From: JACOZM01 sp035289385
Lineage (GTDB): Archaea; Nanobdellota; Nanobdellia; Woesearchaeales; GW2011-AR9
Assembly (NCBI GenBank): GCA_035289385.1
Contig: DATDXI010000014.1
Location: 1-7,577 of the forward strand
Length of the DNA: 7,577 nt
Direction: 5' to 3'
Below the pieces are notes generated by a model. That model searched no databases and was not told where the DNA came from. It worked only from the letters and a program-made list of their open reading frames with translations. The translations under genes and the position numbers were made by a program. Shown here piece after piece: positions 1 to 5,865 of the stretch; the stretch's first letter is position 1, and every line of letters starts with the position of its first letter.

Positions 1-4
1 CGAC

Positions 5-51
5 GAAAGTGCCTATCCCCAGCCTAAAGGCTGGGGCTTGACGGCACTTTC
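5..51. repeat. Nested stem-loop 1 (outer 9 bp, inner 8 bp)
   Basis: The outer arms GAAAGTGCC (5-13) and GGCACTTTC (43-51) are perfectly complementary. Inside them CCCCAGCC (17-24) pairs with GGCTGGGG (29-36) around a TAAA loop. The flanking CGAC (1-4) and GTCG (59-62) could extend the pairing. Compact hairpins of this kind are common at ends of IS200/IS605-type elements and their TnpB-associated RNAs. That link is an inference: no transposase or TnpB gene is visible, and the element may extend left of the window. Confidence 0.75.
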
Positions 52-78
52 TTTGACAGTCGAATTTTTAGGACACCA

Positions 79-132
79 GAAATCCAGCAATCCATTCATC
101 TACGCCCTAAAGGGCGTAGCTTTCTGGATTTC
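79..132. repeat. Nested stem-loop 2, same design as stem-loop 1
   Basis: The outer arms GAAATCCAG (79-87) and CTGGATTTC (124-132) are perfectly complementary. The inner arms CTACGCCCT (100-108) and AGGGCGTAG (111-119) form a hairpin that again centres on CCTAAAGG. Like stem-loop 1 the structure starts with GAAA and ends with TTTC, while the rest of the stems differs, so the shape rather than the sequence is conserved. It overlaps the 3' end of the broken abiEii reading frame, whose remnant stops (TAG, 109-107) in the hairpin loop. Confidence 0.75.
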
Positions 133-522
133 TTTGTGTAAGGAGAATCTTGCCCCGCTCATTCAGATCAATGAAAATAGTTCCTTCCTCGTGATACAAG
201 TGATAATGAACAATCAAGCGGATAAATCTGTCTACATGCTTATCACATGTAACCTTCTCAAAAATAGTCCCGTTCAATATTTTTTGTATTTTTGCTTCTA
301 TGATCGTATATCTACCGTTGCAGTAAAATCAAGATCTTCCGAGAGACGAGCATGATCTAAGAAAATCTTAGGCAAAGCCGTGCCGCCTTTAAAGTAAATT
401 CCCTCTACATCTTTGAGAAGGAAGAGCAAGTATGTTACCAAATAGTCCTTTTCTATGATGGCAAACCCGAAACCTTTCTCACCTGCAATGACACGCAATT
501 CATTCTGAGGAATTATTTCCAT
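107..522 (-). pseudogene. abiEii: Frameshifted, truncated AbiEii-type nucleotidyltransferase toxin
   Basis: AbiEii proteins are nucleotidyltransferase-like toxins of type IV toxin-antitoxin (abortive infection) modules. The start at 522 gives a typical family N-terminus with an IIEKDYLVT segment, followed by FKGGTALPK and RLSEDLDF, the nucleotidyltransferase signature (GG...DLDF) at about residues 44-66. This frame stops at TAG 300-298. The homologous sequence continues in another minus frame from about 310 with YTIIEAKIQKIL, then HEEGTIFIDLNERGKILLTQ, giving about 67 more codons up to a TAG at 109-107. This implies loss of one base (or an equivalent shift) near 310. Even when repaired, only about 140 residues remain, against roughly 200-300 in the family, and the C-terminal part is missing where stem-loop 2 begins. 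It overlaps the end of abiEi by 10 bp, so the two were probably one operon. Family call is confident from motifs; inactivity is inferred. Confidence 0.85.
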
Positions 523-998
523 CGTTCACTTCCCTGTTTGGTGGCTATAATAAATGGATGCCCCAGAATAGTCTTTATCACTCCTTGAGGGATTTTTCTC
601 CTTCGTCTGAAGCGCAGACGAGTATGAAAAATATCAACTATCCCTTGTTTTTTTGTGGTGTAAACTTCATATTCTACGGGGATCTGTTCAATCCACTTCC
701 AGTAATGAGCTGCTGCTTTCCCAACAATGCAATAATCTCTACCATTCATGATCTCATCAATCAAAATGTAGGGGTGCTCTGACCACTTCCCGCCGACAGC
801 TTTCACGGGAATGAGAAAATATTTTGCTTTGTTCAGTTTAATGATCCTTTCTTTTCTTTTCAACCGATGAAGGTACACATTCATCTCATTGTCGCTGGTG
901 AAATAGTCTTTAATCTCTTCTCGGATAAAAAAGTATTTCTCTTTTAGTTCCATTCGGGAGATAAATGACAGCTCCTTTTCGCTTAGGCTTTTTCTCAT
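513..998 (-). CDS. abiEi: AbiEi-like antitoxin / transcriptional regulator, C-terminally truncated
   Basis: AbiEi is the winged-helix antitoxin that represses its own operon and counteracts AbiEii. Residues about 1-60 look like the winged-helix domain, with a basic wing (HRLKRKERIIKLNKAKYFLI). They are followed by the family's characteristic block: KWSEHPYILIDEI, then YCIVGKAAAHYW, then the EQIPVEYEVYTTKK segment. After GHPFIIATK the protein ends within eight residues, where relatives carry a further C-terminal region. The 3' end looks deleted, fused almost directly to the abiEii start (10-bp overlap). I chose the ATG at 998 (161 residues) over a TTG at 1016, because the latter would sit in the palindrome and near the predicted transcription start. 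A TATA-like box lies about 45 bp upstream. Residual DNA binding is possible, since the winged helix is intact. Confidence 0.8.
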   Translation of the reverse strand: MRKSLSEKELSFISRMELKEKYFFIREEIKDYFTSDNEMNVYLHRLKRKERIIKLNKAKYFLIPVKAVGGKWSEHPYILIDEIMNGRDYCIVGKAAAHYWKWIEQIPVEYEVYTTKKQGIVDIFHTRLRFRRRRKIPQGVIKTILGHPFIIATKQGSERWK

Positions 999-1008
999 GT
1001 TCTTCAAT

Positions 1009-1025
1009 ATTAACAATTTGTTAAT
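1009..1025. promoter_or_regulatory. Perfect palindrome, candidate abiE operator
   Basis: ATTAACAA-T-TTGTTAAT is a perfect 8+1+8 inverted repeat. It sits about 11 bp upstream of the abiEi ATG and at the transcription start expected from the minus-strand TATA box at 1039-1050. AbiEi proteins are known to autorepress by binding inverted repeats in their promoters. The assignment to this regulator is an inference from position. Confidence 0.5.
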
Positions 1026-1038
1026 TTAAATGAACATA

Positions 1039-1050
1039 CTTTATAAATAT
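1039..1050 (-). promoter_or_regulatory. Putative archaeal TATA box for abiEi
   Basis: The minus strand reads ATATTTATAAAG. Its centre is about 25-30 bp upstream of position 1018, where transcription would start inside the palindrome. This leaves a leader of roughly 20 nt before the ATG at 998. Confidence 0.5.
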
Positions 1051-1100
1051 TTCGTGTAAAACAGCACGTAGCTAATAGTTACTTAACAGTAATAAATATG

Positions 1101-1114
1101 GAAATATTTAAATA
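1101..1114 (+). promoter_or_regulatory. Putative TATA box for the kinase-like gene
   Basis: GAAATATTTAAATA is centred about 30 bp before the ATG at 1139. At archaeal spacing the transcript would start at or within a few bases of the start codon, giving a leaderless or near-leaderless mRNA. No Shine-Dalgarno-like sequence precedes the ATG (TCCCTGCG), which fits this. A 5-bp inverted repeat TTACT-taac-AGTAA (1079-1092) lies just upstream. Confidence 0.5.
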
Positions 1115-1138
1115 TCATCAGTCAAATTAGTCCCTGCG

Positions 1139-2923
1139 ATGCCCGAAAGTGCCCTTGACAAACCCAGAACAGAAAATTCTCCTAGAGTTATCCACAGCTA
1201 TACACTTCTCGAGGAATTAGGCAGAGGCAGCTTCGCTACGGCGTATCGGGCAATGAAGGATAGGCAGGAATATTGCGTCCGGGAGATGGACACCAGAAGG
1301 ATTGACCGGAGAAGGCGGGATGAAGTAGTAAAGCTCTTTATCCGGGAAAATAAAGTCTTGTCAGAGCTGGACCATCCATACATCCCTAAAGTGCATGATT
1401 TCTTTGAGAGTACAGAGCAGGGAGAACTGGTATTATACCAAGTGCAGGATTTAGTACCCGGTGTTTGCTTGAAGTCATTAGTTCATCCTGAACAAACCCT
1501 TATTGAAAGAGCAGCTGGAGAGAAGATAGGAAAGCCTTTTGCTGAAGAGCAGGTTGTTGAAATTGGCTTGAAACTGAGTAAAATTCTTGCCTATTTGCAT
1601 AACCAGCCTGTTCCGGTTGTGCATAGAGATGTCAAGCCCAGCAATATCATGCTCAACCCAGCAACACGAGATACAATTGGAGATATTTATTTAATTGATT
1701 TTGGCGCTGTCCAGCAGGCGTTGATTAAGTTAGAAGGAGGATCAACGATGTTTGGGACACCAGGTATTGCCCCACCTGAACTGCTGACGGGAAATGCAGT
1801 TCCCAGAAGTGATATTTATATGCTGGGAAAGACGTTACTTTCTCTTGCTTCAGGGATGGACCCAAGGGATTTATCAGATTATTTGGAAAGGATTAGTTAC
1901 AAGGAGCAATTCAGGTTTAAGAATCCTTCCTTAGAAGCGGTGGTTGACCAAATGATCCAGTTTGATCCCGAGAGCCGGCCAGAAAGCGCAGAGCAAGTGG
2001 CTGATTATCTGGAAAAAGTAAAGGCAGGAAAACGCATCAGCCGCCCCATTGAGGATACGGGAAGAATCTGGAAATATGTGGCGAAGTTTCTGCCAGGAGA
2101 CCTTCTCAAGCATTTGGTAAGGACAAGACCAAGCGATGTGGAGAAAGCACAGCGAGAATCTCAATCGCTCATTTCTGAAGCAAGCCCCAGGATTGAAGTG
2201 GTGAGCGGCGAAGCAAAGATTGAAAAATCAGATGAATACTGGACGTTTCATGGTGTTCCCTTTGTTGGTAGAGGGAATGAAGGGGGTATTCTTCGATTTA
2301 CGAGTGGATTGGTATTAGACGGCAAATCATTGCACCAGGAAGGATACGTTGAACGCTTGAAGGGCAGTGAGCTTGTCTTGCCAACGGTGCCGGAATACCT
2401 TTCTCTTGCTGCGTACTTAGGGCAGTTTAAAGATCATCCTGTTCAAAAGCAGAAGGAATTATTTGAAGAAGCAACAGCCTGGCTGAGAAAAATGTTTGAG
2501 GATTACTGGCTGACGACTGGAACAAGAGCTGACTATCATCCTGATGGCAGCGGGAACGTCATTCAGGGCGTGGGAAGAGATACTGTTTCCACTGCTGATG
2601 TTTCTGCTCTGGTTGGCCGAGATGGATTTGTTGAATTTATGGGAAATTACAAGCCTGCCATTGAAGCACTATGTGGAACAGGAGATACTGCTTATGTAGA
2701 TCAATCTTTTAGGGCTGTTTCTGGAAAAGACAGTTACTTATGGCGTATCAATATCAACCCTGATGTGAAACAGGAGCGGCTTGTTGTGCTGGGCGTCGGC
2801 AAAGGTGATAGGTTCAACATCAGTGCCGACAACTTCATTGCCATCAAGCATGCTCTCGGGGTGGTCACACCGCGCGCACGAAATGTTCAAGAGAATGAAA
2901 GACACGATCCGCTTTTTGAGTAA
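1139..2923 (+). CDS. Hanks-type Ser/Thr protein kinase-like protein with unassigned C-terminal domain
   Basis: The N-terminal half (about residues 20-295) has the eukaryotic-type kinase fold elements in order. They are the glycine loop GRGSF (28-32), the alpha-C glutamate (E70 in REN), the catalytic loop HRDVKPSN (162-169, with D164, K166 and N169), DFG (187-189), APPE (211-214), the DIYMLG helix-F aspartate (D225) and the late SRP arginine (R280). The beta-3 position, normally the ATP-anchoring lysine of VAIK, reads YCVREM, so it is Arg48 (codon CGG). The catalytic aspartates are intact, so activity is uncertain rather than excluded. A basic linker (about 296-350) leads to a C-terminal region (about 350-594) rich in aromatic and GT/GK motifs, including LPTVPEYLSLAAYL, WLTTGTRADY, SGKDSYLWRIN and SADNFIAIKHALGV. 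I cannot assign it to a named domain; its style recalls hypothetical proteins of DPANN archaea. No transmembrane segment is evident, so it is probably cytosolic. It is a single gene, convergent with the methyltransferase gene. Confidence 0.9.
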   Translation: MPESALDKPRTENSPRVIHSYTLLEELGRGSFATAYRAMKDRQEYCVREMDTRRIDRRRRDEVVKLFIRENKVLSELDHPYIPKVHDFFESTEQGELVLYQVQDLVPGVCLKSLVHPEQTLIERAAGEKIGKPFAEEQVVEIGLKLSKILAYLHNQPVPVVHRDVKPSNIMLNPATRDTIGDIYLIDFGAVQQALIKLEGGSTMFGTPGIAPPELLTGNAVPRSDIYMLGKTLLSLASGMDPRDLSDYLERISYKEQFRFKNPSLEAVVDQMIQFDPESRPESAEQVADYLEKVKAGKRISRPIEDTGRIWKYVAKFLPGDLLKHLVRTRPSDVEKAQRESQSLISEASPRIEVVSGEAKIEKSDEYWTFHGVPFVGRGNEGGILRFTSGLVLDGKSLHQEGYVERLKGSELVLPTVPEYLSLAAYLGQFKDHPVQKQKELFEEATAWLRKMFEDYWLTTGTRADYHPDGSGNVIQGVGRDTVSTADVSALVGRDGFVEFMGNYKPAIEALCGTGDTAYVDQSFRAVSGKDSYLWRININPDVKQERLVVLGVGKGDRFNISADNFIAIKHALGVVTPRARNVQENERHDPLFE

Positions 2924-2980
2924 TAAAGTTATAAAGAAAGCAAAAAATAATTATCACCTTCTCCAAAATACCCACAAGCT

Positions 2981-3634
2981 TCACTCAACAACTTTCATCC
3001 CTTTCACCAACAACACTCCATCTTTCTCCTCTGCTTGCACCTGAAACCCAGCCAGTTCCATTTCCCGAACTAGCTCATCAGAAGTAAGGGCATGAACTTC
3101 TTTCTGCCGCTGCCAGTCATTGATCTTGTTCAAAGACAAAATAACAACAGCATACCCTTCATTTTTTAATACCCTATACATCTCTTTCAATAATTGCTGA
3201 TGATTCACCACATAATTGAGGAGGAAAATAGCGGTCACCGAGCCAAATAATCCATCAAGAAATGGCAATGGCTTTTCCACATCTCCCACAACCTTTTCAC
3301 GGCATTGCTCATTGAACTGTAGCATCTTCTCGGACAGATCAAATCCAAGGGATGGAAGATAAGAATACGCGCCACAGCCCAGATCAAGATTTTTCCTGCC
3401 TTTCAGAAAAGCAAGCTGTTCCGCGATAAATGCCCGTTTCTCCTTGCTGATCTTCCTGCTCCACATAAATGCTTCCGCATTCCAAAAAGCTTTCTTGTCT
3501 TTCGGCCATCCTTTCGCCCAAGATAGGGAAGAGGACAGCTTCCGAAGCTTTGCTTCAACATCTTGACCATAGTTTAATTTCATCATCTCGGTAAAGAATT
3601 CAGTTTCAGGATCTAAAGTAGGTTTAAGGGTCAT
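2981..3634 (-). CDS. Class I SAM-dependent methyltransferase
   Basis: This 217-residue protein has a Rossmann-type methyltransferase core. Motif I is LDLGCG (83-88). An acidic strand-2 motif GFDLSEKML (97-105) would bind the SAM ribose. GDVEKPLPF (117-125) carries the adenine-side acidic residue, FLLNYVVNH (137-145) is the motif IV region, and EMYRVLKNEGYAVVIL (151-166) is the typical post-motif helix and strand. The interval between motif I and the strand-2 aspartate is short (about 15 residues), so helix A is abbreviated. The N-terminal 75 residues are helical and probably form a substrate cap. The substrate cannot be told from sequence: small molecule, lipid or RNA are all open. A TATA-like sequence about 27 bp upstream suggests a leaderless mRNA starting at the ATG. 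Confidence 0.85.
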   Translation of the reverse strand: MTLKPTLDPETEFFTEMMKLNYGQDVEAKLRKLSSSLSWAKGWPKDKKAFWNAEAFMWSRKISKEKRAFIAEQLAFLKGRKNLDLGCGAYSYLPSLGFDLSEKMLQFNEQCREKVVGDVEKPLPFLDGLFGSVTAIFLLNYVVNHQQLLKEMYRVLKNEGYAVVILSLNKINDWQRQKEVHALTSDELVREMELAGFQVQAEEKDGVLLVKGMKVVE

Positions 3635-3647
3635 GAGAAGAAGAAAA

Positions 3648-3666
3648 TTTATAAAAGGATATAAGT
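3648..3666. promoter_or_regulatory. Overlapping divergent TATA-like boxes
   Basis: The 63-bp gap between the methyltransferase gene (minus) and the 62-residue ORF (plus) holds TTTATAAAAGG (3648-3658, plus) and CTTATATCC (minus strand, about 3657-3665). The minus box is about 27 bp from the ATG at 3634, which fits leaderless transcription. On the plus strand either TATA would start a leader of roughly 10-20 nt. A GGGAG at 3679-3683 is 14 nt before the ATG and is too far away to be a strong ribosome-binding site. Confidence 0.4.
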
Positions 3667-3697
3667 TTTTTGTAATTGGGAGTTTTAACTACAGAAA

Positions 3698-3886
3698 ATG
3701 TCACTACAAGAGATCCTTCACCAGAGAAAAATAACCTTTGTATCCATTGGTCTAGGAAAAAAAGGAGCTTTCCAGGCTGACTATGAAGGACTGATGGTAT
3801 TTCTCCTGAGGAGTAACCTTGGCTATGCTTATTTGCCAGATGGAAGAGGCACCTTCATTGACATGAAACAGCGCTATCTTTGCTGA
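3698..3886 (+). CDS. Small ORF of unknown function, 62 residues
   Basis: I do not recognise this protein. It contains KITFVSIGLGKKGAFQADY, a hydrophobic stretch LMVFLLRSNLGYAYL and GRGTFIDMKQRY, and looks like a small beta-rich soluble protein. Support for coding is moderate. It has its own TATA-like promoter, it fills the gap between the methyltransferase promoter and the tRNA, and nothing competes on the other strand. Its stop (TGA, 3884-3886) is 7 bp before the tRNA, and no clear separate tRNA promoter is visible, so the two may share a transcript. Confidence 0.45.
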   Translation: MSLQEILHQRKITFVSIGLGKKGAFQADYEGLMVFLLRSNLGYAYLPDGRGTFIDMKQRYLC

Positions 3887-3893
3887 TCATCTT

Positions 3894-3966
3894 GGGCTTG
3901 TGGTCTAGTGGCTATGACGTCCGCTTGACTTGCGGAAAATCCCCGGTTCGAATCCGGGCAGGCCCA
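3894..3966 (+). tRNA. tRNA-Val (anticodon GAC)
   Basis: The 73 nt form a complete cloverleaf. The acceptor GGGCTTG pairs with CAGGCCC (one U-G pair) with discriminator A. The D stem is GTC/GAC. The anticodon stem TCCGC/GCGGA encloses the loop TTGACTT, with GAC at 3927-3929. The T arm is CCCGG-TTCGAAT-CCGGG (3942-3958). The CCA end is not encoded (TCC follows), as usual in many archaea, and there is no intron. Position 37 (3930) is T, where a purine is normal. Identity as Val rests on the anticodon and on resemblance to archaeal tRNA-Val starting GGGCTNGTGGTCTAG. Confidence 0.95.
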
Positions 3967-3991
3967 TCCTATTTCTTTAGGTTGAGGGTTG

Positions 3992-4012
3992 ATAAGGGCA
4001 GACTGCCCTTAT
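3992..4012. repeat. Perfect 21-nt palindrome downstream of tRNA-Val
   Basis: ATAAGGGCAG (3992-4001) and CTGCCCTTAT (4003-4012) are perfectly complementary around one central A. It lies 25 bp behind the tRNA and 28 bp before the convergent coiled-coil gene's stop codon. It could be a bidirectional 3'-end hairpin or a protein-binding site. No T-run directly follows on either strand. Confidence 0.6.
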
Positions 4013-4024
4013 GTGGGGATCGGA

Positions 4025-4033
4025 CAGGCCCAT
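4025..4033 (+). repeat. Short repeat of the tRNA-Val 3' end
   Basis: CAGGCCCAT repeats the last eight tRNA bases plus the following T (3959-3967). With its flank, CGGACAGGCCCAT matches CGGGCAGGCCCAT of the tRNA at 12 of 13 positions. Duplicated tRNA 3' ends are a hallmark of integrase attachment sites, but only 57 bp separate the copies here and no integrase is in the window. Confidence 0.35.
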
Positions 4034-4040
4034 TTCTTAT

Positions 4041-5765
4041 TTATTCTTCTACAAGAACCGTTTCAGCATCCCCTTCCTTTCTATGCCTGGCATACATCTC
4101 TTCCATCCGTTCTCGCATCAGAACTAATGAACGCTCTAAGAATTCTATTTCATCTTCAAGGTAAGGATGAAACTGCTTGATCGTCTCTTGCTGCTTGGTT
4201 AATGAAGGATTCTTTATTTTCTTGACAATCTCTGTTGTCGCTATATCCAAAAGAGATTCAGCACAAGATTCAATATTCCCATACCTTTCTTTCATGGTAA
4301 CAGCTACTCGGAGAGCTTCATCACCTACTCTCTCCTGCTTATGAGGCAAAGGAAGATGCTCTCCCACCAGAAAGCTAAATGTGACATTATTGTACCACCC
4401 ATAATTATGAGACCTAGAAGTAACTCTGCCAACACTACCCACCCCAATACTAGCATCAAGACTACGAATAGTAATTACTCTCTTCCCTTTATCTATACCT
4501 GTATGGGTATTAGGATTCTCTCCTACAACAATCTGCGCTTCATGAGCTGTAAGGTATCTGCCTAATTCACCTTTCAATCGTGCCATTTTCTCTTTGAAAT
4601 CAGTTTCATTATCCAACGAAGAAAGATCACTGGAAAAATAGTCTACCCCCGGTTCAGTAAAAGTATAGAACAATCTGTCAGTCTGCAATCTTGACGTAAT
4701 CATCTGTAACGCACGCGTATAGTCTACATCATGGATCCGGGAAAACCTCCGCAGCAATTCCACTTCCACATCTTTCTCCCGCTCAAATAATTCCATCACT
4801 TCATCAAGAGTAAAATTATCTACGATAGCCCGCTCATACGCTTCTTCCGTCAAGTGATCTAAACTGCCAGCTTGCCGAACTTCTTCTCCAAATATTTTTG
4901 CAATCCGAAGATAAAAATCATCGATATCATTCTGAGCATTGAAAACATGATTGTAAAAACCATCACCTAACGCTTCTTTCACAAAAACCGCCCAGCCTTT
5001 CAAGCCGCGAGGATTAAATACTGGCCGAGACAACAAATTATCGTTAGGATCATAATAATCAGCTACATTTTTTTCAACATGAGCTTGAGTTAAGGCATAC
5101 TCCAACAGCCTCTGCCCATCTCTTCCCGTACTGGCAGTCCGGGCAATCTTATATTGCGCAGCTGCTTCAAATCGAATCAATTTCTCTTTAAGGCCTTTCT
5201 CCAGAGATATTCTCTGCTGATCATGCTCTTTCAAACGTTGCTGTTCTTTTCGCTCAGCTTCTTTTGCCTCATCCTGTAATCTTTTGGCTCGCTCCTTCTC
5301 TTCCTGTTTTTCTTTTGAAAGACGTTCCTGTACTCCTTGTCCTTGAAGCGCTTGAACTCGAGAATGCTTATCTTGGTCATAACTTCGAGCAATATCTGCA
5401 GCATCAGTTACTGTTGCCAAAGCATAGACCACTTTCTTTTCTAACTCCTGGGTAACTTTAGGATCAACATAAGGCTCTAACGCCACTTGAGCATTTGCCA
5501 CTGCTTGGAGCGCATAGCCCAGTAATTGCTTCTCAATCCCTCGACCATACTCCTCATCAACCCTCCAACTATGCTCAAAAACACGCTTATAGGCAGTTGT
5601 TTCATCATGCCGAGGATGGCTAAAAGAGATCTGAAGAGTCGCATAACGCCTGCCTGTCCATCTGCTTTCTTCTACCTTATAGCTTACCTTACAGGAACTT
5701 TCCATAGCCACAGCTGGATCAAAATGAAACTTTTCATCAGGATGCTGAAGAATGATCTTGGCCAT
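4041..5765 (-). CDS. Large charged coiled-coil protein of unknown function
   Basis: I do not recognise this 574-residue protein. The N-terminal 70 residues look like a beta domain (VSYKVEESRWTGRRYATLQI). A helical section follows. Residues about 147-197 form a dense Glu/Lys/Arg/Gln coiled coil (QEEKERAKRLQDEAKEAERK). A helical globular region spans about 200-400 (GLKGWAVFVKEALGDGFYNHVF, broadly). A Gly/Ser-rich segment (RSLDASIGVGSVGRVTSRS, 434-452) is followed by aromatic strands, and a helix-rich C-terminus ends in an acidic tail. It has no signal peptide or membrane segment, so it is probably cytosolic. The start at 5765 is well supported by a TATA box about 30 bp upstream with no room for a leader. 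The gene stands alone, convergent with tRNA-Val and divergent from the PH-domain gene. Confidence 0.85.
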   Translation of the reverse strand: MAKIILQHPDEKFHFDPAVAMESSCKVSYKVEESRWTGRRYATLQISFSHPRHDETTAYKRVFEHSWRVDEEYGRGIEKQLLGYALQAVANAQVALEPYVDPKVTQELEKKVVYALATVTDAADIARSYDQDKHSRVQALQGQGVQERLSKEKQEEKERAKRLQDEAKEAERKEQQRLKEHDQQRISLEKGLKEKLIRFEAAAQYKIARTASTGRDGQRLLEYALTQAHVEKNVADYYDPNDNLLSRPVFNPRGLKGWAVFVKEALGDGFYNHVFNAQNDIDDFYLRIAKIFGEEVRQAGSLDHLTEEAYERAIVDNFTLDEVMELFEREKDVEVELLRRFSRIHDVDYTRALQMITSRLQTDRLFYTFTEPGVDYFSSDLSSLDNETDFKEKMARLKGELGRYLTAHEAQIVVGENPNTHTGIDKGKRVITIRSLDASIGVGSVGRVTSRSHNYGWYNNVTFSFLVGEHLPLPHKQERVGDEALRVAVTMKERYGNIESCAESLLDIATTEIVKKIKNPSLTKQQETIKQFHPYLEDEIEFLERSLVLMRERMEEMYARHRKEGDAETVLVEE

Positions 5766-5790
5766 TATTCAAGAAGAAGCTAACCCTAGA

Positions 5791-5800
5791 TTTATAAACT
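5791..5800 (-). promoter_or_regulatory. TATA box for the coiled-coil protein gene
   Basis: The minus strand reads GGAAAGTTTATAAA, a purine-rich BRE-like stretch followed by AGTTTATAAA at 5800-5791. It is centred about 30 bp upstream of the ATG at 5765. This predicts a leaderless or near-leaderless mRNA and supports that start codon. Confidence 0.6.
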
Positions 5801-5834
5801 TTCCGCTTGTAACCACTATTAAGAAGTTAATCAA

Positions 5835-5843
5835 TAATATAAA
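5835..5843 (+). promoter_or_regulatory. TATA box for the PH-domain membrane protein gene
   Basis: AATATAAAG is centred about 26 bp before the ATG at 5866, again predicting a leaderless mRNA. It is the main reason to prefer this ATG over the in-frame ATG at 5752, which lies inside the divergent coiled-coil gene. Confidence 0.55.
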
Positions 5844-5865
5844 GATTTACAACGTTCTTCTGGAA

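Noticed and set aside
1..132. Tandem hairpins as a CRISPR array
   Set aside because: There are only two units, their sequences differ, and there is no repeat-spacer regularity or cas gene.
38..355. Plus-strand 105-residue ORF
   Set aside because: It runs through both stem-loops and antisense to the recognisable abiEii remnant, and its protein shows no family features.
3894..3966. Intron in the tRNA
   Set aside because: The 73-nt cloverleaf is complete without removing anything, and the anticodon loop is exactly 7 nt.
3880..4180. Plus-strand ORFs over and behind the tRNA
   Set aside because: One reads through the tRNA, and both overlap the 3' end of the coiled-coil gene on the opposite strand.
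5752..5865. Upstream in-frame start (5752) for the PH-domain protein
   Set aside because: It lies inside the divergent coiled-coil gene and upstream of the TATA box at 5835-5843. The 38 extra residues do not resemble the family, and the ATG at 5866 has the right promoter spacing.
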